Assembly (NCBI RefSeq): GCF_002160765.1 | Contig: NZ_NFLF01000016.1 | Location: forward strand, 18,462-82,461 | Direction of reading: 5' to 3' | Source of the DNA: Lachnoclostridium sp. An138 | Lineage (GTDB): Bacteria; Bacillota; Clostridia; Lachnospirales; Lachnospiraceae | DNA: 64,000 nucleotides | In this document: one piece after another, positions 26,357-34,814 of the stretch | Position numbering within the stretch: the first letter of the stretch is position 1 | Layout of the letters: each line of letters begins with the position of its first letter | The notes under the pieces: model-generated | Database searches by the model: none | Seen by the model: only the letters and a program-made list of their open reading frames with translations | What the model was told of the DNA's origin: nothing | Translations under genes and position numbers: made by a program

Positions 26357-27262
26357 TTACAAAAGTCCGCGCTCTCTTACAACCCCTTTTTCGATTAAAA
26401 AGACAGGTTTATAGGACAATTTTGCCTGGCGCAGTCCTTCTTCCCCCACATCGTCCTCCCGGTTCATATACTGAAAGCCTTTTCCCTCATGAATGGCAAA
26501 CTGCTGGTTGATCATGGTATAGGCTCCCTGAATGTCTGAAAATGCCTTTTCAATATGGACAACCAGAGTATCCTGACGCATACCCACCGGTTCTCCCACA
26601 GTAAAAGCCACAATTTCTCCATTCACCCGCAGGGCGCCGCCCCGCATCTCCAGCTCTTCAAACAGCCGGAGGAAATTCAGAGTCACGCAGATCTCTGCAT
26701 GCTTCTCCTCGTCCGCCTCGCATCCGTTCAGCTCCCGCCAGCGCAGCGCCATCTGAAAGCATTCCTCCACATTGTCCTTTGTGATAGGCTCATAACTCCA
26801 GTCCGGATAAAGGCTCTTAAACTTGTTGACATGATTCTTTTTGCTGTGCAGCTTCTTTCCGGAAAGAGACGCCAGCTTTTCCGTCTCATACACATAATCC
26901 GCGTAATCTCTCTCATAGCGGATGTCAAATCTTCCCGGATACAGCTCTTCCAGCTTCGCGAAATCCTCTTTCGTAATATTGTGAAGCTGAAACGGCACCT
27001 GCTTTTCCCTGCAGTGGGCCATCAGCGTCTCCAGACAGGCCTTAAGGTCTCCGGGACCTACCGGAAAGGTATAAGAATAGACTCCGTCCACCTCTCCAAA
27101 GATCAGCATATCATCCACAATTGTGAAACCAGTCCCGTAATGCCTGGACCAGAGATAGGTATTGGCAAAGGTCATTTCACAGCTTCTTGTATCCGCGTAT
27201 TTCAGGTAACTGTTTATCAGGTCCCGGTCTTCCAGCTCCGGGCGTTTCATTTTAATTTCCAT
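26357..27262 (-). CDS. DUF2156 domain protein (phosphatidylglycerol lysyltransferase C-terminal-like)
   Basis: 301 residues. DUF2156 is a GNAT-like fold also found in MprF. Features seen are ANTYLWSRHYGTGF near the N-terminus, YVYETEKLASLSGKKLHSKKNHVNKF, and GGALRVNGEIVAFTVGEPVG followed by HIEKAFSDIQGAYTMINQQFA and NREDDVGEEGLRQAKLSY. This pattern is typical of free-standing cytosolic DUF2156 proteins in Clostridia. It is soluble, with no membrane segment. ATG 27262 has AAGGAG. It is 50 bp before hisC. The acceptor substrate is unknown. Confidence 0.87.
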   Translation of the reverse strand: MEIKMKRPELEDRDLINSYLKYADTRSCEMTFANTYLWSRHYGTGFTIVDDMLIFGEVDGVYSYTFPVGPGDLKACLETLMAHCREKQVPFQLHNITKEDFAKLEELYPGRFDIRYERDYADYVYETEKLASLSGKKLHSKKNHVNKFKSLYPDWSYEPITKDNVEECFQMALRWRELNGCEADEEKHAEICVTLNFLRLFEELEMRGGALRVNGEIVAFTVGEPVGMRQDTLVVHIEKAFSDIQGAYTMINQQFAIHEGKGFQYMNREDDVGEEGLRQAKLSYKPVFLIEKGVVRERGLL

Positions 27263-27342
27263 AAGACTCCTTTTTGCTCTTTTTGTTCCGGCCGCATTTT
27301 CCGGCAGACAGCGGGCTTCCATCCTGTCCCACGCCGTTTCTT

Positions 27343-28773
27343 CTATCTTACGCAGGAATACCCATCTGCAGCGCTGAATCCCACTGCTGTCACCAGGCTC
27401 TCTGTAAAATGGTCGTACACCAGCACGTTCAGCCCGTCTGCCGCTCGAATCTGATTCTCTCCTTCATAAAGGAATATCATTCCACCGGGGCTCACCGTCA
27501 CTTCCAGGTCGGAATGCTCCCATTCCAGATGGCAGAAACCGTCTGTCCCGGCTGGAAGAACCGTCTCTCCGTCTGCTCCGCCGATATAGACGCCGCCCTG
27601 CTCCGCAATCACTTCCGGAACCCCAATTTCTGTAAGCGTCTCTTTCAGCGGCTGCTCCCCATTATCATAATTTCCGTTCAACGAAATCACATACGTATAG
27701 TATCCGTCTCCGCTTTCCGGCAGCAGCTGCAGCAGGTCATACCAGCCCTCTTCCTCTGCAAGAAGCTGGTTCTCGTATTTCTGGTTCCAGTCCGCCGCAT
27801 TCTGATCCCAGCTGGCATAAAGTTCGCCGCCCCGTCTGTCCGGCAGTTCATACATCTCTTTCAGCCAGGACGCCAGCCAGGCACTGAGCTTTGTAGAACC
27901 ACGGTAATTCAGATGGGACGCCTCAGCAAAGTCCGAAGCCGGATCAAGCCCAAGATCCTCATACATCTGGTTGAAATCCAGAAAGGGCACCCCTTCCTCC
28001 GCCGCGATTTCCGCGCAGCGGTTAAAAACTGCCTGCTCACTTTCTATGATTCCCTGATAAGGAGAAATCATAAACACAAGAGGGATGTCTTCTTCCTTCG
28101 CCAAAGCAATGATCTTCCTCAGATATTCTTCCGACTTTTCCGAAAGCTCCCCAATCTCCGCCACCTGGCTCATATCCGGCATACTCTCAAAGGATTTCGT
28201 CACAAAAAGCGGATAAAAACCTTTGGAGGCGCTGCCGTTGGGATCTCCCCCATAATCCGCAAAATCCGCCCGTGACAGCTCTGTATAGCGGGAATGATAG
28301 ACAGGGTAACCCAGAAGGTAGTCTGCCACATTTTCTTCCGCTGTGCTGGCTTTCAGGTTTTCCACCTTCTCCTCCGAAAACTTCATGCCGAAGGTGTTCG
28401 TAACCGTTCTGGCTTCTTCGATGTAGTCCCGGTCCTCTATGGCGCGTACAAGCTCCACCACCATCACTTTCGGACGCTGATATTTCAGGCTTTCTTTCAT
28501 ATAGTAGTAGGTATTCCAGAGAGGCTGAAGGCTTCCTGCCAGGTCATAGGAGGGAATCCCCGCCTCTTCCCAGAGCACGGCCGGATTAATATCCGAATAG
28601 GTATGGCTGCTTCCATAGAACATGACATCGATACTTCCCGGCTCCTGCTCGTAAAAAACTTCCATGGGAAGAATTCCATCCTCCTGCTTCAGGCTGAATA
28701 TATCATTCAGTTTCCACAAAAAGGCCGCCGCAAGGGCAAGAAATACCACTGTGCCGATTATCTTCTTCTTCAT
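27343..28773 (-). CDS. SGNH-hydrolase-like protein (DltD/AlgX type) paired with MBOAT
   Basis: 476 residues. A signal anchor (~5-22) leads to an extracellular domain. FYGSSHTYSDINP (53-65) supplies the nucleophile-type serine, and DFAEASHLNYRGSTKL (281-296) supplies the Asp/Glu-X2-His element. Residues ~330-476 form a beta-rich C-terminal region. With the adjacent MBOAT gene this resembles DltB-DltD or AlgI-AlgX acyl-transfer pairs that O-acylate wall or exopolysaccharide. There is no dltA or dltC here, so the modified polymer is unknown. It lies 9 bp after the MBOAT gene. Confidence 0.85.
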   Translation of the reverse strand: MKKKIIGTVVFLALAAAFLWKLNDIFSLKQEDGILPMEVFYEQEPGSIDVMFYGSSHTYSDINPAVLWEEAGIPSYDLAGSLQPLWNTYYYMKESLKYQRPKVMVVELVRAIEDRDYIEEARTVTNTFGMKFSEEKVENLKASTAEENVADYLLGYPVYHSRYTELSRADFADYGGDPNGSASKGFYPLFVTKSFESMPDMSQVAEIGELSEKSEEYLRKIIALAKEEDIPLVFMISPYQGIIESEQAVFNRCAEIAAEEGVPFLDFNQMYEDLGLDPASDFAEASHLNYRGSTKLSAWLASWLKEMYELPDRRGGELYASWDQNAADWNQKYENQLLAEEEGWYDLLQLLPESGDGYYTYVISLNGNYDNGEQPLKETLTEIGVPEVIAEQGGVYIGGADGETVLPAGTDGFCHLEWEHSDLEVTVSPGGMIFLYEGENQIRAADGLNVLVYDHFTESLVTAVGFSAADGYSCVR

Positions 28774-28782
28774 CCCGCACTC

Positions 28783-30264
28783 CTAAAACTGAAAATAGAT
28801 AAACTGCTGCGCGTCATATCCCGGACCGTAGATTCCAAAGACAGCCACGGCGCCGATGAGGGCCAGAAGCACGGCCCAGCGGAACCAGAGATTCTGCTCT
28901 GCAAGGAAGGCATCCAGCTGCTGCTTTCTGAAATACCGCACCAGCTCCACAAGGAAAAGAGCCGCAAGGCTCACAATGAGCACATTCATCTCTGTTCTGT
29001 CAAGGCCGAGATTGTAAAGCTCGCCGTTAAAGAAAGACCAGAAATCCGGCTTTGTGACCATGCGCCGTATATAGTCAAAAGCCGTTCCGATACTGGGCGA
29101 CCGGAAAAAGATCCAGGCAAACGCCGTAAGCCCAAAAGTCACAAGCACCTGGCCCAGGCGATAACTGAGAGCCTCCGTCTTCGTGTGCAGTTTTTCGTTT
29201 ATCTTTTCCTTTACACCCTTCAGCTCGTACCCGATGATCTGATAGAGACCGTGGAGCCCTCCCCAGGCCACATAACTCCAGCTGGCGCCGTGCCAGAGGC
29301 CGCTCACCAGAAAGGTGGCCATCAGGTTGAAGTACCTCCTGATCTTCCCGCACCGGCTTCCGCCAAGGGGAATGTACAGGTAATCCCGGAACCAGCTGCT
29401 CAGGGAAATGTGCCACCTTCTCCAGAATTCCCGCATGGACCGGGAGAAATACGGCGTATTGAAGTTCTCCGTAATGCCGAAATCAAGCACCTTTGCCACT
29501 CCAAACGCCATCAGGGAATAGCTGGTAAAATCACAGTAAATCTGAATGGCATAGGCGGCCGCTCCCGTCATCAGGGCAAACATTTCGTACATCCGGTAAT
29601 TGTCAAAGACCTGGTCCGCCAGAATGGCAATCCGGTCCGCAATGACCATTTTCTGAAACAGGCCGAACAGAATCAGCGTCAGCCCATCCCTTACCCGTTC
29701 AAATTTCCACAGCGCTTTCTCCGGCAGCTCCCGGATCTGGCGGAGCAGGCCAGTGGATCGCTCAATCGGGCCGGAGAGAATCACCGGAAAAAACGACACA
29801 AACAGACCATATCGCAGGATGTTCCGCTCCGGTTCCGTATCGCCCCGGTATACATCCACCAGATAGCCAAGGGCCTGAAAAGTATAAAAGGATATACCCA
29901 GAGGGAGCGCAAAACGGAAGGGGCTTGATACCGCGCCGAACCCCAGCGCTCCCAGCGCCGTATTCAGGTTTCCCAGCAGAAAATCAAAGTATTTAAAAAG
30001 CGCCAGAACTGCCAGACAGGCCGCAAAGACCAGAGCCAGAACTGCCTTTTTCCTGTTTTCCGGCACTCTTCCCAGAAGCAGTCCTCCCGCATAGGTCACC
30101 ACAGTGGTAAAAAGCAGCAGCACCGCGTATTTGGGATTCGCGCTCATGTAGAAGACATAGCTTGCAAGCAGAAGCCAGAGACAGCGCAGCTTTTTCGGTA
30201 TAACAAAATAAATCAATGCTGCCGCAGGGAAAAAGACAGCAAACTGCAGGGAATTAAACAGCAT
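28783..30264 (-). CDS. MBOAT family O-acyltransferase (DltB/AlgI-like)
   Basis: 493 residues with about 11 membrane helices. Conserved elements are PLGISFYTFQALGYLVDVYRG, QIYCDFTSYSLMAFG, MREFWRRWHISLSSWFRDYLYIPLGG (His285) and catalytic His325 in SGLWHGASW. It would move acyl groups across the membrane onto an extracellular carbohydrate, with the SGNH protein encoded next. Its start overlaps the aminotransferase gene by 11 bp. Length and motifs are complete. Confidence 0.95.
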   Translation of the reverse strand: MLFNSLQFAVFFPAAALIYFVIPKKLRCLWLLLASYVFYMSANPKYAVLLLFTTVVTYAGGLLLGRVPENRKKAVLALVFAACLAVLALFKYFDFLLGNLNTALGALGFGAVSSPFRFALPLGISFYTFQALGYLVDVYRGDTEPERNILRYGLFVSFFPVILSGPIERSTGLLRQIRELPEKALWKFERVRDGLTLILFGLFQKMVIADRIAILADQVFDNYRMYEMFALMTGAAAYAIQIYCDFTSYSLMAFGVAKVLDFGITENFNTPYFSRSMREFWRRWHISLSSWFRDYLYIPLGGSRCGKIRRYFNLMATFLVSGLWHGASWSYVAWGGLHGLYQIIGYELKGVKEKINEKLHTKTEALSYRLGQVLVTFGLTAFAWIFFRSPSIGTAFDYIRRMVTKPDFWSFFNGELYNLGLDRTEMNVLIVSLAALFLVELVRYFRKQQLDAFLAEQNLWFRWAVLLALIGAVAVFGIYGPGYDAQQFIYFQF

Positions 30265-31447
30265 TCGTTCTGTAGTCCTCCATCAGCTTCTCAAAAGCCG
30301 GCATAGCGTTTACAATCGTCTTTTCCGAAACACAGTACGCAATACGCACATAGCCCGGGCAGCCGAAATCATCACTGGGCACCAGCAGCAGGTCATACTT
30401 TTTCGCATGCTCGCAGAAAGCGTATGCGTCCGGCTCCAGAGCCTTCACAAAGAGATAAAACGCTCCCTGAGGCGGCACACAGGTATAGCCCAGCTTCTCC
30501 AGGCCGCCCATCAGAAGATCCCGGTTGCGGCGGTAGGCAGACAAATCTCCCGTATCCTCCACGCATTTCTCAATCACCTTCTGGAACAGGATCGGCGCGC
30601 ACACGTAGCCCAGCACTCTGGCCGCGCCCGCGATCGCGGGCGCCACATGGGCATGATCCGCAATACGGTCCGGAATCACAATGTAGCCAATCCGCTCTCC
30701 CGGCAGAGACAGGGACTTACTGTAGGAGTAGCAGACCAGCGTATTCTCATAATATTTTGTCAGGTAAGGCACCTGAATATCATCATAGACGATTTCACGG
30801 TAGGGCTCGTCCGTGATCAGGTAGATAGGAGAACCGCATTCTTCAGATTTTCTGCGCAGAATCTCCCCCAGCCTCTTCACCGTCTCTTCTGAATATACGA
30901 CACCGGAAGGATTGTTCGGCGTATTTACAATTACCGCTTTTGTCTTCGAAGTAATCATACCTTCGAAAACGTCTGTATCAATCTGAAAATCCGGGATTCT
31001 CGGCGGAACCACCTGAAGCGTCGCTCCGGTCGCCTCCACCCAGCAGCGGTACTCCGTGAAGAACGGCGCAAAAGTAATCACCTCATCCCCCGGATTGCAC
31101 AGGGCCTTCAGACAGATGCTCAAGGATGCTGCCGCCCCGCAGGTCATAAAAATATTGTCTGCCGTAAAAGTCTCCCCGAATCTCCGGTTCAGAGACTCCG
31201 CGATCACCGCCCGCACCTTCGGATCGCCGGGCGCCGGAGAATAGGCATGAAGGTTCTCCGCCGGTTCCTCCAGGAGTTCCAGAATCGCCTGCTTTACCGA
31301 AGGCGGCGCCGGAATGCTGGGATTGCCCAGACTGAAATCATAGACCTTATCCTCTCCCACCTCCGCTTTTCTCTTCAGGCCAAAAGAAAATATCTCTCTG
31401 ATGATGGAACTTTTGCTTCCTAATTCATAACACTCCTGTGAAATCAT
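30254..31447 (-). CDS. Pyridoxal-phosphate aminotransferase (class I/II)
   Basis: 397 residues. YDFSLGNPSIPAPPSV, NIFMTCGAAASLSICLKAL, NTPNNPSGVVYSEE, TDEPYREIVYD and Schiff-base Lys in YSYSKSLSLPGERIGYI define a fold-type I enzyme of the aspartate aminotransferase group. The C-terminus has GAFYLFVKA and RIAYCVSE. Annotated in many Clostridia simply as pyridoxal phosphate-dependent aminotransferase. ATG 31447 has AGGAGG 8 nt upstream. It overlaps the MBOAT gene, so amino-acid supply for surface acylation (as Ala in Dlt) is one idea, unproven. Confidence 0.93.
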   Translation of the reverse strand: MISQECYELGSKSSIIREIFSFGLKRKAEVGEDKVYDFSLGNPSIPAPPSVKQAILELLEEPAENLHAYSPAPGDPKVRAVIAESLNRRFGETFTADNIFMTCGAAASLSICLKALCNPGDEVITFAPFFTEYRCWVEATGATLQVVPPRIPDFQIDTDVFEGMITSKTKAVIVNTPNNPSGVVYSEETVKRLGEILRRKSEECGSPIYLITDEPYREIVYDDIQVPYLTKYYENTLVCYSYSKSLSLPGERIGYIVIPDRIADHAHVAPAIAGAARVLGYVCAPILFQKVIEKCVEDTGDLSAYRRNRDLLMGGLEKLGYTCVPPQGAFYLFVKALEPDAYAFCEHAKKYDLLLVPSDDFGCPGYVRIAYCVSEKTIVNAMPAFEKLMEDYRTNAV

Positions 31448-31491
31448 TGGTACATCCTCCTTTTCTCTGTTCGAAGTTCTATTAAAATGCG

Positions 31492-31920
31492 TCATTCGAA
31501 CGCTTTATCTTCCCGTTCCGGCAGATACCTGGTCTCCACTGTCTCCTGAAATGCTTCGAAGAGAGCCAGATAACAATTTATCAGCCTTTCGCAGACTGTC
31601 TTTACAATCTCGCCATCATAGTCATACGTCAGATCGTTTCGGTCACGAAGCATGTCCATCCAGGCGTCGTCTGAAATCAGCTGAAACTCATATGCTTTCC
31701 GCAGCACTTCTCTCGGTGAGCCTTTTGGAAAATCTACGACAGCAAATCGCTGAATCACAATATCTTTCATTACTTTCCAGGCAAGATCGAAGGTAATATT
31801 AAATTTTGCTCCCGCACCGCTGAGGATGAAGGAATCGTTCAGATCCCGCTCTCTGATCTCCTCCAGAGCGGCCAGCGAATTCCGGAAACTTTCAAATCTT
31901 CTATAATATTTTTCGTCCAT
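31492..31920 (-). CDS. HEPN-type nucleotidyltransferase substrate-binding protein (HI0074/HepT-like)
   Basis: 142 residues, all-helical. KYYRRFESFRNSLAALEEI, FNITFDLAWKVMKDI and SPREVLRKAYEFQLI are typical of the HI0074 family, partner of minimal nucleotidyltransferases. In HEPN toxins the RNase motif is R-X4-6-H. Here the same place reads R94-NDLT-Y99-DY, so the His is replaced by Tyr and RNase activity is doubtful. It overlaps the MNT gene by 20 bp. Either a degenerate type VII toxin or a non-toxic regulatory pair. Confidence 0.88.
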   Translation of the reverse strand: MDEKYYRRFESFRNSLAALEEIRERDLNDSFILSGAGAKFNITFDLAWKVMKDIVIQRFAVVDFPKGSPREVLRKAYEFQLISDDAWMDMLRDRNDLTYDYDGEIVKTVCERLINCYLALFEAFQETVETRYLPEREDKAFE

Positions 31921-32173
31921 ATTCTCTGATCTCCTTTAACAGAAGCTCATTCTGACAGGTATCCATATTCACCACATCAAATGACAGAAGAGTCGGAATC
32001 TCATCTATCGCTTCTTCCAGTTCATCAAAGCGCTCTGCACCGGAAACTGCGATATCAATATCGCTCCGTTCTGTCTCTGTCCCCTTTGCCCGGGAGCCGA
32101 ACAAAATCACTTCTCTTGCTCCATACTGCCTGCTGATTCTCTGAATCTCTTCAAGTATCTCCTGGATCTGCAT
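31901..32173 (-). CDS. Minimal nucleotidyltransferase (MNT/MntA-like)
   Basis: 90 residues. FGSRAKGTETERSDIDIAV has the GSR core (26-28) and the catalytic Asp pair (D38, D40). The protein ends soon after FDVVNMDTCQNELLLKEIREYG, the standard minimal size. In HEPN-MNT pairs this antitoxin AMPylates the HEPN protein. ATG 32173, upstream of and overlapping the HEPN gene. A 22-bp palindrome overlaps the -10 of its promoter and could be an autoregulatory site. Confidence 0.93.
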   Translation of the reverse strand: MQIQEILEEIQRISRQYGAREVILFGSRAKGTETERSDIDIAVSGAERFDELEEAIDEIPTLLSFDVVNMDTCQNELLLKEIREYGRKIL

Positions 32174-32203
32174 TCTCTGTTTCTTCCTTCCTGCACCGGG
32201 CTA

Positions 32204-32249
32204 TACTTCGTTTGCTCGAAGTATACTACGCCTTATTTTAGCACAGCAG
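32204..32249 (-). promoter_or_regulatory. HEPN-MNT promoter with palindrome at the -10
   Basis: ATACTTCG-N6-CGAAGTAT (32204-32225) overlaps TATACT (32221-32226). A weak -35 TGCTGT (32244-32249) is 17 bp upstream. Such placement fits autorepression. Confidence 0.55.
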
Positions 32250-32386
32250 GACCCGCAGGGCAAGAATTCCCCGGAAAGAACCTGTATTTATCACGTACCA
32301 AATATCTGAAGCATACACAAAAATAGGATTGTTATGGAAAAGAAAAGTACTGGAACTACCCGAAAAAGCTGCCAGATATACATAGT

Positions 32387-32418
32387 AAAAGCCCGGAATA
32401 CGTCGCCGTACCCCGGAC
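32387..32418 (-). terminator. Terminator of the sugar operon
   Basis: Minus strand stem GTCCGGGGTACG / CGTATTCCGGGC (12 bp with G-U pairs, GCGA loop), then TTTT. It lies 65 bp after the mtlD-like stop. The rest of the 32174-32482 intergenic region shows only the HEPN-MNT promoter. Confidence 0.8.
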
Positions 32419-32482
32419 TTTCTCCCTTCAATCCGCATTTTCAAAATCCGCCCCGCTGTCACAAAAGCTTCTTCTGAAAATT

Positions 32483-33700
32483 TTAAATAATTCCTTTCAT
32501 CTGCCTGTCTCTCAGTTTCTGGGCTATCCTTCGAATCTCGCTCTCACTCTGCCCCTGTACATGCGCCTCATAAAGCCGCAGCACAAGCTCCATCAAAGGC
32601 TCTCCTTCTTTCAGGCCAGAGATTTCCGTCAAAATCTCCTTTGCATTTTTCAAAGACTGCTCTTTTCCCTGTTCTTCCAGATATTCACGGACAGCACCCG
32701 CAGTTCCTACGCTGATAAATGCCGGATAGATACCTTCCTCCATGCAGAGGCGTGATGCTCCAATCAGTCTGTCAGCCGGAGAAAGCTTGCGCCTCGGATC
32801 CCCTCCTACACGGGCACAGGTATCCTGCAGCGCCTGATTTGTAAAACGCATCCGCAGATCCTGCGCATGTTGAAGGAGTTTTTCTGCAGAAACCTCATAT
32901 TTTTTTGAAAGCGCCAAAACGCTCTCTGACATGGCCTCTGTAACCATGAGCTGCACTTCTGCATCATCAATAGATTCGTATATATATTTACGTCCTGTAT
33001 ATAATCCAAGATATGCGCACACTGCATGTCCCATGTTATGCAGATAAAGCTTCCTTTTTATGTAGAAATCAAAAGGTTCAAAGGGAATCATATTTTGAAT
33101 CTGCGGGATTTCTCCTTTGAATCCTGCCATATCCACAGGAAGGAATCCATAACTCTCCACACATACGCGAAGAGGATTTCCATCTTTCATCTCCTCCGTC
33201 TGCACAGGTACCATCCGGCCGATCGACGCTTCCACAAGGCCTACGTTTTCATCAAACCACAGAGTCTCTTTCTCCGTCAGCTGCTCCTTGAGCATTCTTT
33301 CCAGCACCTTATTGGCATCCATCAGATTCTCACAGATAATGATATTGAGAGGGCCGCCATTTCTCTGCATTCGTTTCCGTATTCCGGCTGTCAGATTTGG
33401 AACTATGAATTTTAAAATATTAACGCCTACAGCAGTTGCCATAATGTCACAGCAGGCGATTGCATCCGCTACGGCTTCCGTGTCATTTCCGTTCACTGCC
33501 CTGACATTCTGTACTTCAATATCCTGGCTGCCATCATTCGATACAATTCGAATTGGATAAGCATGATCCCGATTCAAAGTATCCACCACAGCTTCCGCCA
33601 CATCCACAAAGGTTACCTCATATCCAGACTGGGAAAACAACATTCCGATAAAACCACGTCCGATATTACCGGCACCGTACATAACTGCTTTCTTTTTCAT
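32483..33700 (-). CDS. mtlD: Mannitol-1-phosphate 5-dehydrogenase-like enzyme
   Basis: 405 residues, mannitol dehydrogenase family. The Rossmann motif GAGNIGRGFIG starts at residue 9. KRKLYLHNMGHAVCAYLG contains the Lys, Asn and His expected for catalysis, and RFTNQALQDTCARVGGDPRRKLSPADRLIGA is the C-terminal family signature. Typical MtlD (~380 aa) interconverts mannitol 1-phosphate and fructose 6-phosphate with NAD. Here it is the last gene of a kinase/aldolase operon with no mannitol PTS, so the true substrate may be another sugar or sugar-alcohol phosphate. Confidence 0.82.
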   Translation of the reverse strand: MKKKAVMYGAGNIGRGFIGMLFSQSGYEVTFVDVAEAVVDTLNRDHAYPIRIVSNDGSQDIEVQNVRAVNGNDTEAVADAIACCDIMATAVGVNILKFIVPNLTAGIRKRMQRNGGPLNIIICENLMDANKVLERMLKEQLTEKETLWFDENVGLVEASIGRMVPVQTEEMKDGNPLRVCVESYGFLPVDMAGFKGEIPQIQNMIPFEPFDFYIKRKLYLHNMGHAVCAYLGLYTGRKYIYESIDDAEVQLMVTEAMSESVLALSKKYEVSAEKLLQHAQDLRMRFTNQALQDTCARVGGDPRRKLSPADRLIGASRLCMEEGIYPAFISVGTAGAVREYLEEQGKEQSLKNAKEILTEISGLKEGEPLMELVLRLYEAHVQGQSESEIRRIAQKLRDRQMKGII

Positions 33701-33712
33701 ACTTACCTTCCT

Positions 33713-34720
33713 TTACAGCACATACCACATATCAAGATACTCGCGTACAATACGCTTCATTTCCTGATAAATAATGTCCTGACGGGCCACAGTCGTAAAT
33801 GCTGTCAGCGCCTCTTTCTCTCCGGTCACACACTTATCTGCAAGCCAGCCCTCTTCTTTCAGTTTTTCCACCACCTCTGGCCCTGCTGCCTTCGACGCAT
33901 TCTTCACCAGAAATTCAAACAGCTTCGGGGAGGCATCCCGCTCCAGAGCTGTCCAGATATTTACTTTGCATACGCCATCATCAAACAGCTTTCTCAGCTG
34001 TTCATTGGAAACGGAAGATGTGCCATGAAGCACGATCTTCGGACCTATTTCCGCCTTAATCGCCCGGGCTGCATCACCGTGGTACTGAAGCTCTTTTCCG
34101 GATGCCCGGTGCTCAGTCCCCAAATTGGCCACTACCAGATCAACACCTGTCCTCTCCACATAGTCTTTGCATTTTTCTGCTGTCGTGATATCATTATGGG
34201 CTTCTCCGCCTGCGTCTATAATCTCATCACAAGCCCCTTCTACAAGAATTTCCTGTCCTTTTTTTTCTACAAAAGCTTTTGTCTTCGCAATATTTTCCTC
34301 CAAAGGTAGTGTAGATGCATCATACATAATGGAAGAATAACCGCTCAGATCACTTTCGCAGAGTTCCTCGTCCAAGTCATGCTGTACATGATCAAGATGC
34401 AGCATCAGTTCCACATTCTCATAATCTCCGCCTTCCCGCATCAGTACCTCTGCGTCCTGGCGGAAAAGTTCCAGACCTGTCTTCCAGTTCCGGCTGTGTG
34501 TATAATTTACAGCCTGGGGGCGGTGTTCATAGCGTACTGTCGCGGCCAGCGTCACCGGAACACTCGTCAGGCCTTTGTCTTTTGCAAACTCACTGGCTGC
34601 AGAAATAATGGCTTCCGTCGTCGTCAGATTTTCCGTGCACAGGCAGGGAATTACCCAGCCCTTCGCAGCTGCCTCTTCGTAAATCCGTACTACCTCATCT
34701 CTTTTTTTGATAATCGGCAT
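33713..34720 (-). CDS. Class II fructose/tagatose-bisphosphate-type aldolase
   Basis: 335 residues. The zinc-site motif is MLHLDHVQHD (H108, D110, H111), with VANLGTEHRASG and KIVLHGTSSVSNEQLRKLF as the second and third metal/phosphate segments. KVNIWTALERD replaces the usual KINVATEL-like segment, so it is not a standard glycolytic FBA. ATG 34720 has AAGGAG; an earlier in-frame start lacks one. Placed after the FGGY kinase, it probably splits the phosphorylated product into C3 units. Exact substrate unknown. Confidence 0.85.
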   Translation of the reverse strand: MPIIKKRDEVVRIYEEAAAKGWVIPCLCTENLTTTEAIISAASEFAKDKGLTSVPVTLAATVRYEHRPQAVNYTHSRNWKTGLELFRQDAEVLMREGGDYENVELMLHLDHVQHDLDEELCESDLSGYSSIMYDASTLPLEENIAKTKAFVEKKGQEILVEGACDEIIDAGGEAHNDITTAEKCKDYVERTGVDLVVANLGTEHRASGKELQYHGDAARAIKAEIGPKIVLHGTSSVSNEQLRKLFDDGVCKVNIWTALERDASPKLFEFLVKNASKAAGPEVVEKLKEEGWLADKCVTGEKEALTAFTTVARQDIIYQEMKRIVREYLDMWYVL

Positions 34721-34814
34721 TTTCTTATCCTCTCCTTTCACGTCACATTTCCATGTTTCCCCAACAAGCTGGGGCGCAACAGTACAAACACCAGCGTATT
34801 TGGGCCCGAACTCA

